64,000 bases of DNA from Nipponacmea schrenckii (lineage: Eukaryota; Mollusca; Gastropoda; Lottiidae): NCBI GenBank assembly GCA_030562195.1, contig JAUJPP010000005.1:28507106-28571105 (forward strand), given 5' to 3'. Position 1 is the first letter of the stretch; each line of letters begins with the position of its first letter. The notes below the pieces were generated by a model. That model was not told where the DNA came from and ran no database searches. It saw only the letters and a list, made by a program, of their open reading frames with translations. Below are positions 11,648 to 22,714 of this stretch, one piece after another. A program made the position numbers and the translations under genes.

Positions 11648-11965
11648 TATGCTAAGTGCTTCATTGTATGTTAGAGCCAATTCAGCTAAGCTAAGTGCTC
11701 TGTATGAGAGCTAATTCAGCTTGTTAAGCTAAGTGCTCTGTATGAGCTACTTCAGCTTGTTTAGCTAAGTGCTCTGTATGAGCTAATTCAGCTTGTTAAG
11801 CTTAGTGCTCTGTGGGAGCTAATTCAGCTAGCTTAGGTGCTCTGTTTATGCTAAGTGCTCTATTGAATTTTTGAAATAATTCAGCTTATTAAGCCATATG
11901 TTCTATATTATCTTCTGTTTTTAATTAAAGAGCTAATTCAGCGGGTTACGCTAAGTGCTCAAGGT
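11648..11965. repeat. Degenerate 36-bp minisatellite
   Basis: About eight imperfect units share AGCTAATTCAGCTTGTTAAG followed by CTAAGTGCTCTGTATG. The central four (about 11690-11825) are well conserved and the outer units are diverged or truncated. It lies between the SGNH and gag-like ORFs, so it may be part of the element's non-coding region. Confidence 0.85.
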
Positions 11966-12134
11966 TATGTGACAACTTGTAAGATATAATATGATGAGGC
12001 GTTCAAGCTCTTGCTGACTCATTGAATATAAGAGATAGAAATAACATATGAAATTTCAATAGGAAAAATAGGTTTTGGAACTAGTTCTAGAAGTTAGTAC
12101 TTTGGATTTTGTCTTCTATAATTTCAGAATAATA

Positions 12135-13035
12135 ATGTCGAAACGACCTTCAGATCTGGTTAGAGAGAGATCGAAACGTCTACGAACGCCCTCGTACAAA
12201 GTTCTATCTCAGGGTATCCCGTCCTCTTCTAAACCTTGCACAGTCTCATCAGAGTCAACAATACAAGATCAGACTAATGCCGTGTCCTCACAGCCATACA
12301 CAGCTACTTCAGCATCAATTGTGCAGGAGTCTTTGGATTCAGATGTTCTAGATCAAAAATTCAAAAGTTCAAATTCAAAGAAATAGGAGAAAAGATTCCA
12401 ATTCTGTGAATTCAATTGTTCAAGAACTAAGAAACAATTCAAGTGATGACGATAGTGATGATAATATCAGAGAACGTTATGCACTGCAGGACAGTATAAG
12501 TGAAGCAGTTACCGAAAGTGTTCAACAATCACTACACTGTATTATCCCAACAATTACGGAACAAGTGGCTGAGGCAGTCCTTAGCAGAATGCCTCAGCAA
12601 ATGCCTCAACAAATGGCTAATTATGATGAAGTTTCGGTCCCATAATGGTTAAAAGACCAAAATCCACTCTTTAAACAACATCCAACAACCTTTCAAGGTA
12701 ATTATCCAATGCATATTGTGAAACCATTGGCACTAGGGATAGATCCTAAGGTGAAAGGCAAAATTTGGACTAATGAATTTGTTGATTTTGGTCTGCTTGT
12801 GGGAAAAACGGCCCCTCAAAAATTTGTTATGAAACAAGGTTGTGGGAACTATTGAAAATTTAAATCAATGGGTTAGAGCATTTTTTGTATTTGTCAGTAT
12901 ATATACTGAAAGGCATCAACACGAAAAAAGATCTGATACAATCGTTACAAGAGTAAGTTCCCTTGCATAACTTACTTGGCACTAACTATTACATTCAATT
13001 TAATCAATTGAAAATGAAGTCAGTCGCAAACAAAT
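12135..13035 (+). pseudogene. Gag-like ORF of a DIRS/Ngaro-type retroelement
   Basis: An ATG at 12135, 8 nt after a splice-acceptor-like sequence (TTCTATAATTTCAG), opens a Ser/Thr-rich basic N-terminus (MSKRPSDLVRERSKRLR). The frame shifts near 12386 to an acidic segment, then a Gln-rich stretch, a stop at 12643, and then LALGIDPKVKGKIWTNEFVD. A further frameshift gives NLNQWVRAFFVFVSIYTERH and, after another, LLGTNYYIQFNQLK. The order (PLG..IK.KIW..EFVDF, then W..AF..F.SIY.ERH, then YD..FR-like) is what I remember from the first ORF of invertebrate tyrosine-recombinase retrotransposons. No RT or recombinase follows before 13190, so only the 5' part survives. Confidence 0.6.
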
Positions 13036-13189
13036 TTGTAATAATAACAATAATAATACTTTATTTCATAAATATAAGCCTTGCGGCCCAAAGTAAGTTT
13101 ATATACAAATGTTCATTTATAATTTGATTTGGTGAAAACATTTCAATCAAGTTAATAGTGTATATATTTACAATATGATTTACATTTAA

Positions 13190-14257
13190 GGGGGTTGACA
13201 ACCTTATCGTTCGAAGTGTATTTCAATCAAGAAACGTATTAATTTTATATCCATTCTATTTGGCATTAAAAGAAACTCATCTAGTAAAAATTTTAGCTCA
13301 ATCGCTTCAGTAGTTCGTCTGATATCCGTCCGTGAAGATAATCTATTTATAGAACAAAACGGGGTATTCCTCTATGTAGACGTACAAATTACGTTGTCAG
13401 TTGACATTTGTGATTACAACGTCATCGGCTAAATAAACATTCTCTACGTTTGCTGGTCAGTTATTGTTAATATCGGCGCGCGAAGTAAGAGTTTGTGTAT
13501 CGGGGGAATCCAGAAGTCACGTGATGTCCCATAAATCATTACGTCACATGTAAACAAATAAAATTTTATGATTGGTGGGTGGAAGGGTTTTGACATGTGC
13601 TAATCCATTGTTTTAGCACTCCAATTATGTGGATATCGGTGCATATCGATGCCTAAAAGGTGCTTAAAGATTTCTACAGCATGAAAGACAATCTTTTAAC
13701 AAAATGATCGTTTATTTCGTAAGGTTTACATGTGTTTGCAAAATGTTGAAAAAAAATGCCATTTTTCCAAAAGCATATCTCGCTTACGATTTATCCGATT
13801 TTTACAAACTTTGGCTTCAACTAAAGCTTACGATGTCCTCTATAACTTTACGTTGGCTTTTTTTTATAAAATGAATAGTTTTTTAAAAATTCAATTTTTC
13901 GTAAATGTACTCGCAAAATTTTGATTTCTATCAATATCTTCAAAACAAAACAAAATTTTCCAAAAAGCCAACGTAATTTTGTAGAGATACATGTAGACTT
14001 GCGTTGTGCAAAATTTCAACCTTCTATATTAAATAGCCTAGTAGATATGCTAATTTTAAGGGAATAATTGACGTTTTTTTCGTTCATCTTTCATACCCGA
14101 TTTCTTAAAGTTGAAATGTCATAAAGAAATAAATTTTATATTTTTGGATAGCTGAAAGTCCCCTCTTTCCATTGATATTTAAATATTTCAGATAGGTGGA
14201 AAAGAAGTGGTTGAAATCGTCTATTTTTTGTACATAGGTTTAGGGTTGTCAACCCCC
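13190..14257. mobile_element. TTAA-flanked inverted-repeat element (1068 bp)
   Basis: The ends GGGGGTTGACAACC (13190-13203) and GGTTGTCAACCCCC (14244-14257) are a perfect 14-bp inverted repeat. The tetranucleotide TTAA flanks both sides (13186-13189 and 14258-14261). TTAA target sites are typical of the piggyBac and Kolobok superfamilies. No transposase is encoded; the longest ORF is 64 codons. Inside are CACGTGA and ACGTCA motifs near 13516-13545 and a shorter inverted repeat (CGTTGGCTTTTT at about 13850 versus AAAAAGCCAACG at about 13961). I rate it a non-autonomous element; the superfamily is not settled. Confidence 0.75.
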
Positions 14258-14261
14258 TTAA

Positions 14262-15447
14262 TATAAGTAATAATATAATTCATTGAGTTTCCTCACTAGG
14301 TAGAATATTACATTCTTGTTATTTGTGTTTTAAAGGTATATTTACAATATAACGAAATTTTATACACATTTTATTACATAATATTATATAGGGTTTACTT
14401 ATTCATTTAGACTCTTTGTAGGCCTAAAAACTCGAACCTGATGTTGAAATCGAAAGTAAACGGTTAGAATCACAAAGAAAAACGATTTATTCGACTTAGG
14501 CTGTAGTATTTATCATCAAGATACCTTGTTAAAAACAATTTAAAACCCATTCCTCCTTTGAAATACGAAGATTTAATAATCATAAATTTATACTCTCGAA
14601 CGTCTTCAACCCGATTTTCACATGATAGGCATACAAGTTCTCGATTATTGCATATATAGGACAATCTACAAATTATGTTTTTATATTATTCTATTTTTAA
14701 AATTGAATGGATATTTGGGTATGTTTATTAATGTATCTTTTGATATGTTGGAACAAATTATAATTTAGATATTTCAATAAAATGGTCTGGTTGGATTTTT
14801 TTTTCTTGTTAATTCGCGTAAGATAGGGGAAATAAATTAAAACAAGAACTAGAAACATCGTTTGAAATGTTGAAATAGAAAGATGACTAGCCCACTTCGT
14901 TTTGCAAATAGGAACATTGGTCAGTACATTAACAATCGCAAGTATGAAATATCCAAACCGACTTCTACACTTCTTTTAAACTTTTTAAGTTTTAAACAAG
15001 ACTTTTCCTTGTGTGATAATCATTAATTTCACCCACATAAGTCACGAATTTGGCATGTAAAAATTGAATATTTTTTCTATTGTTTCGATTTTTTCTTGAT
15101 TCATTATGAACAATCCCCTAGATTCACTTAAATACGTTTTTAAAACAAGGATAATTCTAATTGTAATTATAGGACCATGTCCTTGTGTATTGACCCATAT
15201 AAAATAAAGAGTTTATTATTAATATTATTATTATAGTCTACAGATGGACGTACAGATGACGCAAATTTGCAGCGTCTTAATAATATTTTTCTCTACTTTT
15301 TACTGACAAAAAGGTTTATAATATATTGACAGAATATCATAAACGTACTTACATGTTACGAATGATTGACAGCATTTATAAGGTTGTGAATTGTGATATC
15401 ATGTTTATATCGGTTTAGATGTAACATATTAAACTCACGCCAAGGAT
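14262..15447. other. Non-coding stretch with a retroelement-like tail
   Basis: No exon recognised. At 15175-15237 a sequence containing CCTTGTGTATTGACCC, AATAAA and an ATT-rich tail looks like the 3' end of a plus-strand LINE or SINE, but nothing upstream confirms it. Confidence 0.4.
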
Positions 15448-15957
15448 ATGTGTGATATTGACTATGATATAATTGTGTTTTTAAGACATATTTATACATG
15501 GAATTACTATTTACATTGGACAAGATACAATCATTGTAATTATCACAGTATTCATGAAGACAGACTTGTTATTTGCCAATCTATACTGATTTTATATCAC
15601 CGCGTTTTCAACTTCCTATTTCAAATACCTAGGATCTTCAACAAAAGGTTACAACCATATGGAATGCTTCAGGTGCAAGTCTTGATCAACCAATGCGTTT
15701 TGTTTCAATTTGTATTGCTCTTTAGATTTGGTGAATATATTGTCTGGCCCCTTTCCCATATTCTACACCATGACTTATTTTCTGCGGACCATGGCGTAAT
15801 ATATTTGACTAATCTATTTGGCGTTATAACTCTTTTAATATTGGAGATAATCTACAGATTCACTACAGGAAAAATTACATTCTTACAAATAGACCGTAAA
15901 CCACGTCTTGAAAGCACGAGTTCCACCCCTTTTCCAACAAACAAAAACAGTAAATGA
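15448..15957 (+). CDS. Hypothetical multi-pass membrane protein ORF or terminal exon
   Basis: A 169-codon open frame, by far the longest non-transposon ORF here. The first half has about 40 aromatic and His-rich residues. Three hydrophobic segments follow at about residues 43-66 (CQSILILYHRVFNFLF...), 78-108 (LINQCVLFQFVLLFRFGEYI, then WPLSHILHH) and 118-138 (VIYLTNLFGVITLLILEIIY). The tail is polar and charged (about 139-169). An in-frame stop lies at 15430, just before the ATG. Alternatively it is a last exon entered at a TTATCACAG acceptor near 15550. The pattern of helices ending in a basic tail vaguely recalls TLC-domain C-termini, but I cannot confirm a family. No promoter or upstream exon was found. 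Confidence 0.4.
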   Translation: MCDIDYDIIVFLRHIYTWNYYLHWTRYNHCNYHSIHEDRLVICQSILILYHRVFNFLFQIPRIFNKRLQPYGMLQVQVLINQCVLFQFVLLFRFGEYIVWPLSHILHHDLFSADHGVIYLTNLFGVITLLILEIIYRFTTGKITFLQIDRKPRLESTSSTPFPTNKNSK

Positions 15958-15978
15958 GTCCTTGTTGGTTTTGGAGAA

Positions 15979-16507
15979 GATAAAACACTCTATTTAAAAT
16001 CCCTTCTCTCAAATTTTATACTATACTGAAAATTAAAGTACCGCACATTGAAGTAGCATGGTTATAGCTCATTAAAACTATCTATGTTGATAAGCGCAGA
16101 AAGGAATTAGGCGTGGATAACAATTCTTGTAACATTAAAGCAGTTCATATTTTTTCTGTTTGACCAATGAATTCTTTGACAAGCAACGGATACACAATGT
16201 TATCATGTTCTTGTGGCTAATGTCAAACATCAATTTTTAGTGTTCAGAAATGGATATTTTACATACTAGATTTGATACTAGATACAATATTTTCGGTCAG
16301 AAGTCGTGGTTCTAGTAATTAAGACGATGCAGCTTGAATTCTTAATCTCTTTAGATAATGAATTAGAATATCTGTATTCGACGTTAGATAACATTCAATT
16401 TCAGATTAATTCGGTTACGTTTACAGTTTTATCTAGGAAAGTCTGCTGTTAATAGTATTATAAAACAAATTTGCAATTTGAAACGGGAGAAACATACTGC
16501 CGAAGCT
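15979..16507. repeat. Source copy of the segment duplicated into the P-type element
   Basis: From GATAAAACACTC at 15979 to CTGCCGAAGCT at 16507 the sequence is nearly identical to 17429-18162, apart from a 103-bp unit that is single here and triple there. Scattered substitutions (for example TTGAAG versus TGGAAG, AACTATC versus AACTTTC) give a few percent divergence. It has no inverted or poly(A) ends, so it does not look like a standard element. Confidence 0.9.
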
Positions 16508-17144
16508 CAATTTTAGATAAGTGCTAAAATACTCAAGAATAAGACAAACCATTATAGTTTTAAAAACGTTTATTCGGCTGTAAAGTTCCATAGATAAACT
16601 TCAGGGTTTGTGTATCGTGGTAAATTATGTTATAAAATCAATTTAAAAGACTTAGACTCATCACTTGAAACCTTACAAATCGGCAAAGACACACTCGAAT
16701 CTCAAATTGTCGAGATAAAAACCCTTCAAATTCTAAGAAGTTATCAAATCAGAATTGAAAAATGTTTGACACTATAGTTGGCTTATGTTTTATTCTAGAA
16801 AGTCTGTTTAAAAAGGTTAAAGTCGCTCAACAGTTACATAATTGAACCTAACTATTGTTTTTGTTTCCAATGCAATAAGATTGAAAACATCCACAGTTTA
16901 ATGTCAGTCTACTATTAAACAATTGGAAATGAAATTCTAATAAAAGACAATATTCAGAAAGCTATTGAGTCATTGTAAATGTGGACGTTATTATTCGTTG
17001 CCCTAATCTCTCACATTCACTGTCGAATACAAATTGTACAACAAATAACAAATATTCTGAGTTCTGATTGGTCCAAATACATGGGGTTTAATAGCAATTT
17101 GACATCATGTCTTTGCAATTTGGCGTATTAATTTCAGCGAACTA
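16508..17144. other. Left flank of the P-type element; possible decayed coding remnant
   Basis: No intact ORF. Around 16645-16760 one frame reads DLDSSLETLQIGKDTLESQI, which looks like a coiled coil, and similar Leu/Lys-rich scraps occur at 16330-16500. This may be a decayed coiled-coil ORF spanning about 16330-16760, which would overlap the duplicated segment. I do not recognise it. Confidence 0.3.
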
Positions 17145-17177
17145 GTTACAAACAATGACGTCTATAAATAACTAGAC
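17145..17177. repeat. Left target duplication and TIR of the P-type element
   Basis: GTTACAAA (17145-17152) followed by the 25-bp terminal inverted repeat (17153-17177). Similarity to the right end stops two or three bases after the TIR. Confidence 0.93.
17156..17170 (+). promoter_or_regulatory. CRE-like site and TATA box inside the TIR
   Basis: TGACGTCT (CRE-like, 17156-17163) runs directly into TATAAATA (17163-17170), about 71 bp upstream of the transposase ATG at 17241. The same pair lies inverted in the right TIR. This suggests the terminal repeat itself serves as core promoter, as known for several DNA transposons. Initiation near 17195-17200 is an inference from TATA spacing. Confidence 0.55.
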
Positions 17178-17420
17178 TGCGCGCATGTCCCAATGTTGTG
17201 GATTTTCACTCCAAACTTCCGGTGGTGTCAAGAAACCAGCATGGTGAAGACTTGCAGCGCTGTCGGATGTACAAATCGGCATCAGTCTGGATCAGGCATA
17301 ACCTTTCATAGGTATGAAAAGCAATCGTTTATTCAACAATTTTTTGTTCGATTTGAATTTGTTCGAATATTCTTAGTTTCATCGGTTTTTACTGTTTTAT
17401 TATGGTTTTACTAACTCAAG

Positions 17421-18160
17421 ATAAGGAGATAAAACACTCTATTTAAAATCCCTTCTCTCAAATTTTATACTATACTGAAAATTAAAGTACCGCACATGGA
17501 AGTAGCATGGTTATAGCTCATTAAAACTTTCTATGTTGATAAGCGCAGAAAGGAATTGAGCGTGGATAACAATTCTTGTAACATCAACGCAGTTCATATT
17601 TTTTCTGTTTGACCAATGAATTCTTTGAAAAGCAACGGATACACAATGTTATCATGTTCTTGTTGCTAATGACAATTCTTGTAACATCAACGCAGTTCAT
17701 ATTTTTTCTGTTTGACCAATGAAATCTTTGAAAAGCAACGGATACACAATGTTATCATGTTCTTGTTGCTAATGACAATTCTTGTAACATCAAAGCAGTT
17801 CATATTTTTTCTGTTCGACCAATGTATTCTTTGACAAGCAACGGATACACAATGTTATCATGTTCTTGTGGCTAATGTCAAACATCAATTTTTAGTGTTC
17901 AGAAATGGATATTTTACATACTAGATTTGATACTAGATACAATATTTTCGGTCAGAAGTCGTGGTTCTAGTAATTAAGACGATGCAGCTTGAATTCTTAA
18001 TCTCTTTAGATAATGAATTAGAATATCTGTATTCGACGTTAGATAACATTCAATTTCAGATTAATTCGGTTACGTTTACAGTTTTATCTAGGAAAGCCTG
18101 CTGTTAACAGTATTATAAAACAAATTTGCAATTTGAAACGGGAGAAACATACTGCCGAAG
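17421..18160. repeat. 740-bp copied segment inserted in intron 1
   Basis: A copy of 15979-16507, expanded by two extra 103-bp units. It sits between two copies of a 29-bp sequence (17392-17420 and 18161-18189, beginning CTGTTTTATTATGG) that occurs once in the uninterrupted intron. The flanking duplication shows that this copy is the insertion and the outer copy the likely source. It carries no poly(A) tail and no inverted ends. Confidence 0.85.
17568..17878. repeat. Three tandem 103-bp units
   Basis: Units start at about 17570, 17673 and 17776 (each CAATTCTTGTAACATCAA, then a TTTGACCAATGA-type block ending GTTGCTAATGA). The source copy at about 16120-16222 has only one unit, so the expansion arose during or after the copying. 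The last unit reads TGTGGCTAATG and matches the outer copy best at its end. Confidence 0.9.
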
Positions 18161-20119
18161 CTGTTTTATTATGGTTTTACTAACTCAAGTCTCCAGTCGT
18201 CAAGTGAGTAAATGTCATCCCGAAGGTCATTTGAAGCTAGGCCTATTAAGCCTACTTTCGGTCTATTATATATAAAAATAGTAGAGCAAGTTTGCCTATA
18301 TACATCTACATTTTGTTCTCATTTGATAGATTTTTAGATTTTCAGCTGTCCACCTTCTCGTAACGAAATGGTTAAGCCACAACCTGGCAGTGATGATAGC
18401 CAGATAGGGACATTGACAATGACTGAATGGCACCTTCCATTGGCAGGGATTGGCTCCAAACAAGAGACCTGTTTATAAAGTAAGTTTAATTTCAAATAAA
18501 TCCATGCTTATAAATTTTTGAGGCATATAAGCATATAGCTTCCATTTTATTGGTAGGCCCTTTGTAGTCTATAAACTGTAACACTGTTTTTGTGTAGTTT
18601 ATATATTACCGGTATCAAATGTAGATCAAATTGAGTACATGTAGTTGAAATATAAACATTCAGATTACTGTTACGTTAGGCCCTATCTGTTTTCCAGGTT
18701 CCATAATTTTCAATTTGTTTCTCATTTTATAGGTTTGCAGCTTATGAAGCTCTTAAAACGAAATGGCTACAAGATGTTAAACGTTTACATCCAGACACCA
18801 AGAAGCAAACAAAGTTTGATTTTTTGTGCTCAGATCACTTCAAACCAGGAGATTTTTACAAATCGAAGCACGGGACGATGGCACTTTTAAAGAAGGAGGT
18901 GGTTCCATCTGTTTTAAGTTGGAAAACCTGTCCAGAGGTATAATTATACAACACATTGAATTATTGAATTGATAGTACTTATTCATGTGCTAAATGAATA
19001 TGATTATCAGTAGGTTTCACTTGATTTCACAAAAATCCATGATGAACAATTTTTGTAGCATCTCTATATTATCTGTACTTTACAAACTATATATAAGGCC
19101 CTATGTATAAACTTTTAAAAACACTGTTTTTGTTCAGTTTATTATCAAATATAGATTAAATTTAGTACATGTAGTTGAAATATAAACATTAACATTATCT
19201 GTTTTCCAGGTTCCACATCGCACATCTGTTAATTCTCACAATAGTTTTGAAAAGCCTGTAGTAGAAGCTGGTACATCTTTTAATTCCTCAAACACAGAAG
19301 TAATAGGGAACGACTACCCACATTTTGTTGAACCTACAACTTTAAAACGGAAATATGACAAGGTCTTACAACAACTAGATACAACAAAGAAAGAACTTCA
19401 CAATTCAAAGAAAAGAGAGAAGCGGGCACGGCATTCTCTTGAAATCGTGTTAAATGACTAAATGAAAAGGCTTCTCAAATGTAAGATACTTATAAAGGTA
19501 GGTTTTTCATGAACTTTTACTGGATTATTAGCCACCTTCATTAAAGTTTCGATTTTCAACTGTCTAGTGTTCTTTAATATATGCTGGCAATTTCATATAG
19601 GGCCACTAGTCTGGAAAATAAATTCTCAAGTGTGTTTCCTGTAAAAGGCAGAGATTGCAAAGTGCAAACAATTGAATATTTTAATTAGTTTTGTTCCACT
19701 ACATTTTTTAAACTATATAAATGCCAGTATAATAGTTGATATTGTATTTGAAATTTTCATGTTATTCTAATATTGAAAAATCTATTATATACTTTCAGAC
19801 ATCCCAGTAGATATATTTAAGAGACCTTCAAATGAATATTCGACAGAACAACGACAGTTTGCCACTACGCTTTTTTTCTATGGACCACGTGCATACAGAT
19901 TTGTGAGGGAAAGTTTACACCTCCCACATCCATCAACAATCGAAGGTTAGTACTTTGTCAGGAATCTATATGGTGATACCAAATATTTGTGTTAAATTTT
20001 ACATTTGCATTGGAACACTTGACTTGAAACAAATAAATATCATATATTGACAATAAATATAGAAAAAGTTTCCTCCTAATTCCCCTGGTTTTATCTATTA
20101 CGCTTACATGCCTAAAAAA

Positions 20120-20330
20120 TTCTGTCTATAAAACTTGTGCCTAAATAAAAGTGGACCGTTGTGGACGTATATTGTCATCGCCACTAGTGGTCTGCTCGTC
20201 CATAATTAGTTTGTGAACGTGATGGCCGGCCAATGGATGCAACAGGTTTAGATAGATTTTTATGAAATTTTGCATGAAGGATTATATTCAAAAGATCAGG
20301 GTCAACTTTGAATTTGGGTATAACCAACTT
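20120..20330. repeat. Satellite-like insertion in intron 4
   Basis: The intron contains a segment with TTTTTATGAAATTTTGCATG and TCAACTTTGAATTTGGGTAT. This phrasing is close in style to the 161-bp satellite at 63.2-64.0 kb (gene-free, GATTTTGATGAAACTTGG type). It is probably a solitary relative of a dispersed satellite family; the similarity is suggestive only. Confidence 0.35.
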
Positions 20331-22714
20331 TGATGGTGTTTCAACCCATTTTTTGGGTAAGTGGGTGTATCTTGCAACTGCTTATTTATTACAGCATTGA
20401 AAGGTTTAAAGAGACATTATCATCCAGGTGGATGAGTAATATCCAGTCAAAACCAGGTTTGTCTAACCAGGTTTTAGATATGCTGAAAGAAAAAGCTGCT
20501 AAAGATCCAGTGAATTATGGTAAATGTAGTTAAATGCTGGATGGTATGTCCATACGTAAACATGTGGATTGGGGTCCCAAATATCAGGAAATGGTGGGAT
20601 TTGTTGATCTTGGAGCGGGCAGTCTTGAAAATGTTGAAGAAGCCACAGAGGGTATTCTTGTACTTGCTGTCGGATTACAAAATCACTGGAAAGTTCCTGT
20701 CGCATATTTTTTGATTAATGGTTTAAGCGCAGATGTGCAAATGGAGCTGTTGCTGTCTTCTGTTGTGGCTTTATATGATAGCAATGTGACAGTACAAGCA
20801 TTAGTAATGAATGGCCATACTACCAATTAGAGAATGGCATCTCTCCTTGGATGTTCTTTAGATGTAAATAACACCATAAGTTGCTTTAACCATCCATGTG
20901 ATGACTCTGTAAATATTCATGTATTTTTTTATGCTTGTCACCTCCTAAAAAATCTTAGAGGAACATTACATGCGTTCAAAGAATTCAAAACCACATTTTG
21001 AACTGTTAAGTGGATGGACATTGTCAAGCAGCCCAAACCTTAAGTACATCAGTTGCCTCTGCATTAATATATTTAAAGAACCTTAAAATCAAAGGTTTTG
21101 AAAATGCTTCCAGTACTGCAAAATTTGTTGCTATGGTGGACCGCTTATTTGATGTGTTCAATAGTAGATCACCTATTGGTAAAGGTTATAAGAGTCCAAT
21201 CAGACCAGGTAAGTTCAATTATATCAAAGCCTTCCTTCTAGAAACCAAAGAGGTTTTAGTTAATATGACAGACATGACAAATAAAAATATATGTGATGGC
21301 AGACGAAAGTTAAGTGTTATTGGATTTGTTGTTAACATAAATAGTATATTAAACCTTGCACAAGAATTGCTATTGACTTCAACACCTGCTCTTAGTTACC
21401 TACTGACTTACAAGCTATCTCAGGACCATTTAGAGACTTTATTTTCTGCTGTTCGTCAGTGTGGTGGTTGGAACAATAATCCATCAGCTCTTCAGTTTAT
21501 GGCAGCATATCGCTCACTCTTAAGTCATGCTGGTGTTCTTATCACAGGCTCTGAGAATGGAAATTGCAAACCTGAAGACACAACATCTCTTTTAAATATT
21601 GTTAATTGCGACAATGACGACAAACCAACACCAATTATTACTTATAATAAAGCTTTATTTGACCATTTTTACAGCAAAAATGAAATTGGGTTTAGTCCAT
21701 TTGTTGAAGGTGTCTTAGAATATGTTGCTGGTTGGGTCGTTCGTAAGGTCACATCGAAGCTAGCATGTGTTGACTGCTCCTTTGCATTGATTAAACCATC
21801 AGTTGTACAACGCTCATCAACATCCTCATCTTTGCTTATAATTAAGAATAATGGAGGACTTGTTTTTCCCTCTGATAGTGTTGTAAAAATCATTAGAAAT
21901 TGTGAACAGTATATACGTTCTACCATTAATGTTAAGAAGGTTAAGTCGTTGCAGTGGGAAAAAATAATGATTTCTCAAATGATAGCAGATCTGCCAAGGA
22001 ATGTTTTCCCAAAACTTGAAGAAAATTTTATAGACACTTCAAAGGGAATTGATACACATGAGTACATTTTACTACAATTATTATGTAAAGAATTTATCAT
22101 ATTAAGAAGAAATCACACAGTGAATTTAACCAATTTAAGTTTAAAAGGACAAGGTGTTCGGCATTGCACTAATAAAAAAATGTTGTTTCTTCATCAGTAG
22201 AAGTGTCAAGGTATTAAAGAGATTGTAAAGAGGTTTTCTAAACTTGTTTTGTGTATCAGGGACACTGAAGCATCGATTTGCACCATTATGATTTTCAGTC
22301 AGACCTCTGAGATTCTATCAATTCCACAAAAACCAACACATTCTACTAGGGATAGACCTTTGAGGGTGTTCATATGGGGATAAGCATGAGGCCTAGGCCT
22401 ATCATGTAGCCTATACGTAGACTTTATAGTAGGGTATAATCTAGTCATGTTATTATTATGTGAATAAAAAATACTTCTAAATGATTTTTTTTTCTTAAAT
22501 CTATACGGTTTCAAGATTCAAATTAATAGAATTTATATAATATTACTCGAACAAGCTTGCCCCTTTGGAGTTCCAACGGCCCGTCAAGGGTTCATATTAT
22601 TTATGTTTACATTAGAAACCATACGAGCTTGCATTGACCTAGTTGTTTTCTGCCACTACCGGAAATCAGCACTGATTGGCCATGCCGTCCTACGTAAATT
22701 GACTTGAGCGATCG

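Larger units (their letters stand above)
17241..22200 (+). pseudogene. THAP9-like P-element transposase, disrupted, five exons
   Basis: Exon 1 (17241-17311) and exon 2 (18733-18937) encode a THAP C2CH finger: CSAVGC, 45 residues, then CSDHF, with an invariant-type Trp (TKWLQDV) and VVPSVL as the AVPxxF-like box. Exon 3 (about 19210-19497) gives a basic coiled coil. Exon 4 (19799-19945) reads IPVDIFKRPSNEYSTEQRQF. Exon 5 (20428-22200) holds the RNase H-like catalytic core. LDGMSIRKHVDW supplies the first Asp (codon 20540). QDHLETLF supplies Asp and Glu (codons 21424 and 21433), followed by GGWNNNPSALQF. The C-terminus ends in a typical LFLHQ. Disabling lesions: a frameshift near 19458, a 1-bp loss at the end of exon 4, TAA at 20531, TAG at 20828, a shift and apparent loss of about 25 codons near 21000-21020, and VMNG where a catalytic CDG is expected (Asn codon 20810). 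The role of the intact protein would be cut-and-paste transposition in the nucleus. Confidence 0.9.

Noticed and set aside
18340..18475. Possible extra exon in intron 1 of the P-type transposase
   Set aside because: An acceptor-like CAG and a GTAAGT donor are present, but the THAP finger joins perfectly from exon 1 to 18733 and this stretch has stops.
21669..21926. 85-codon minus-strand ORF
   Set aside because: Lies within transposase exon 5 and has no signature of its own.
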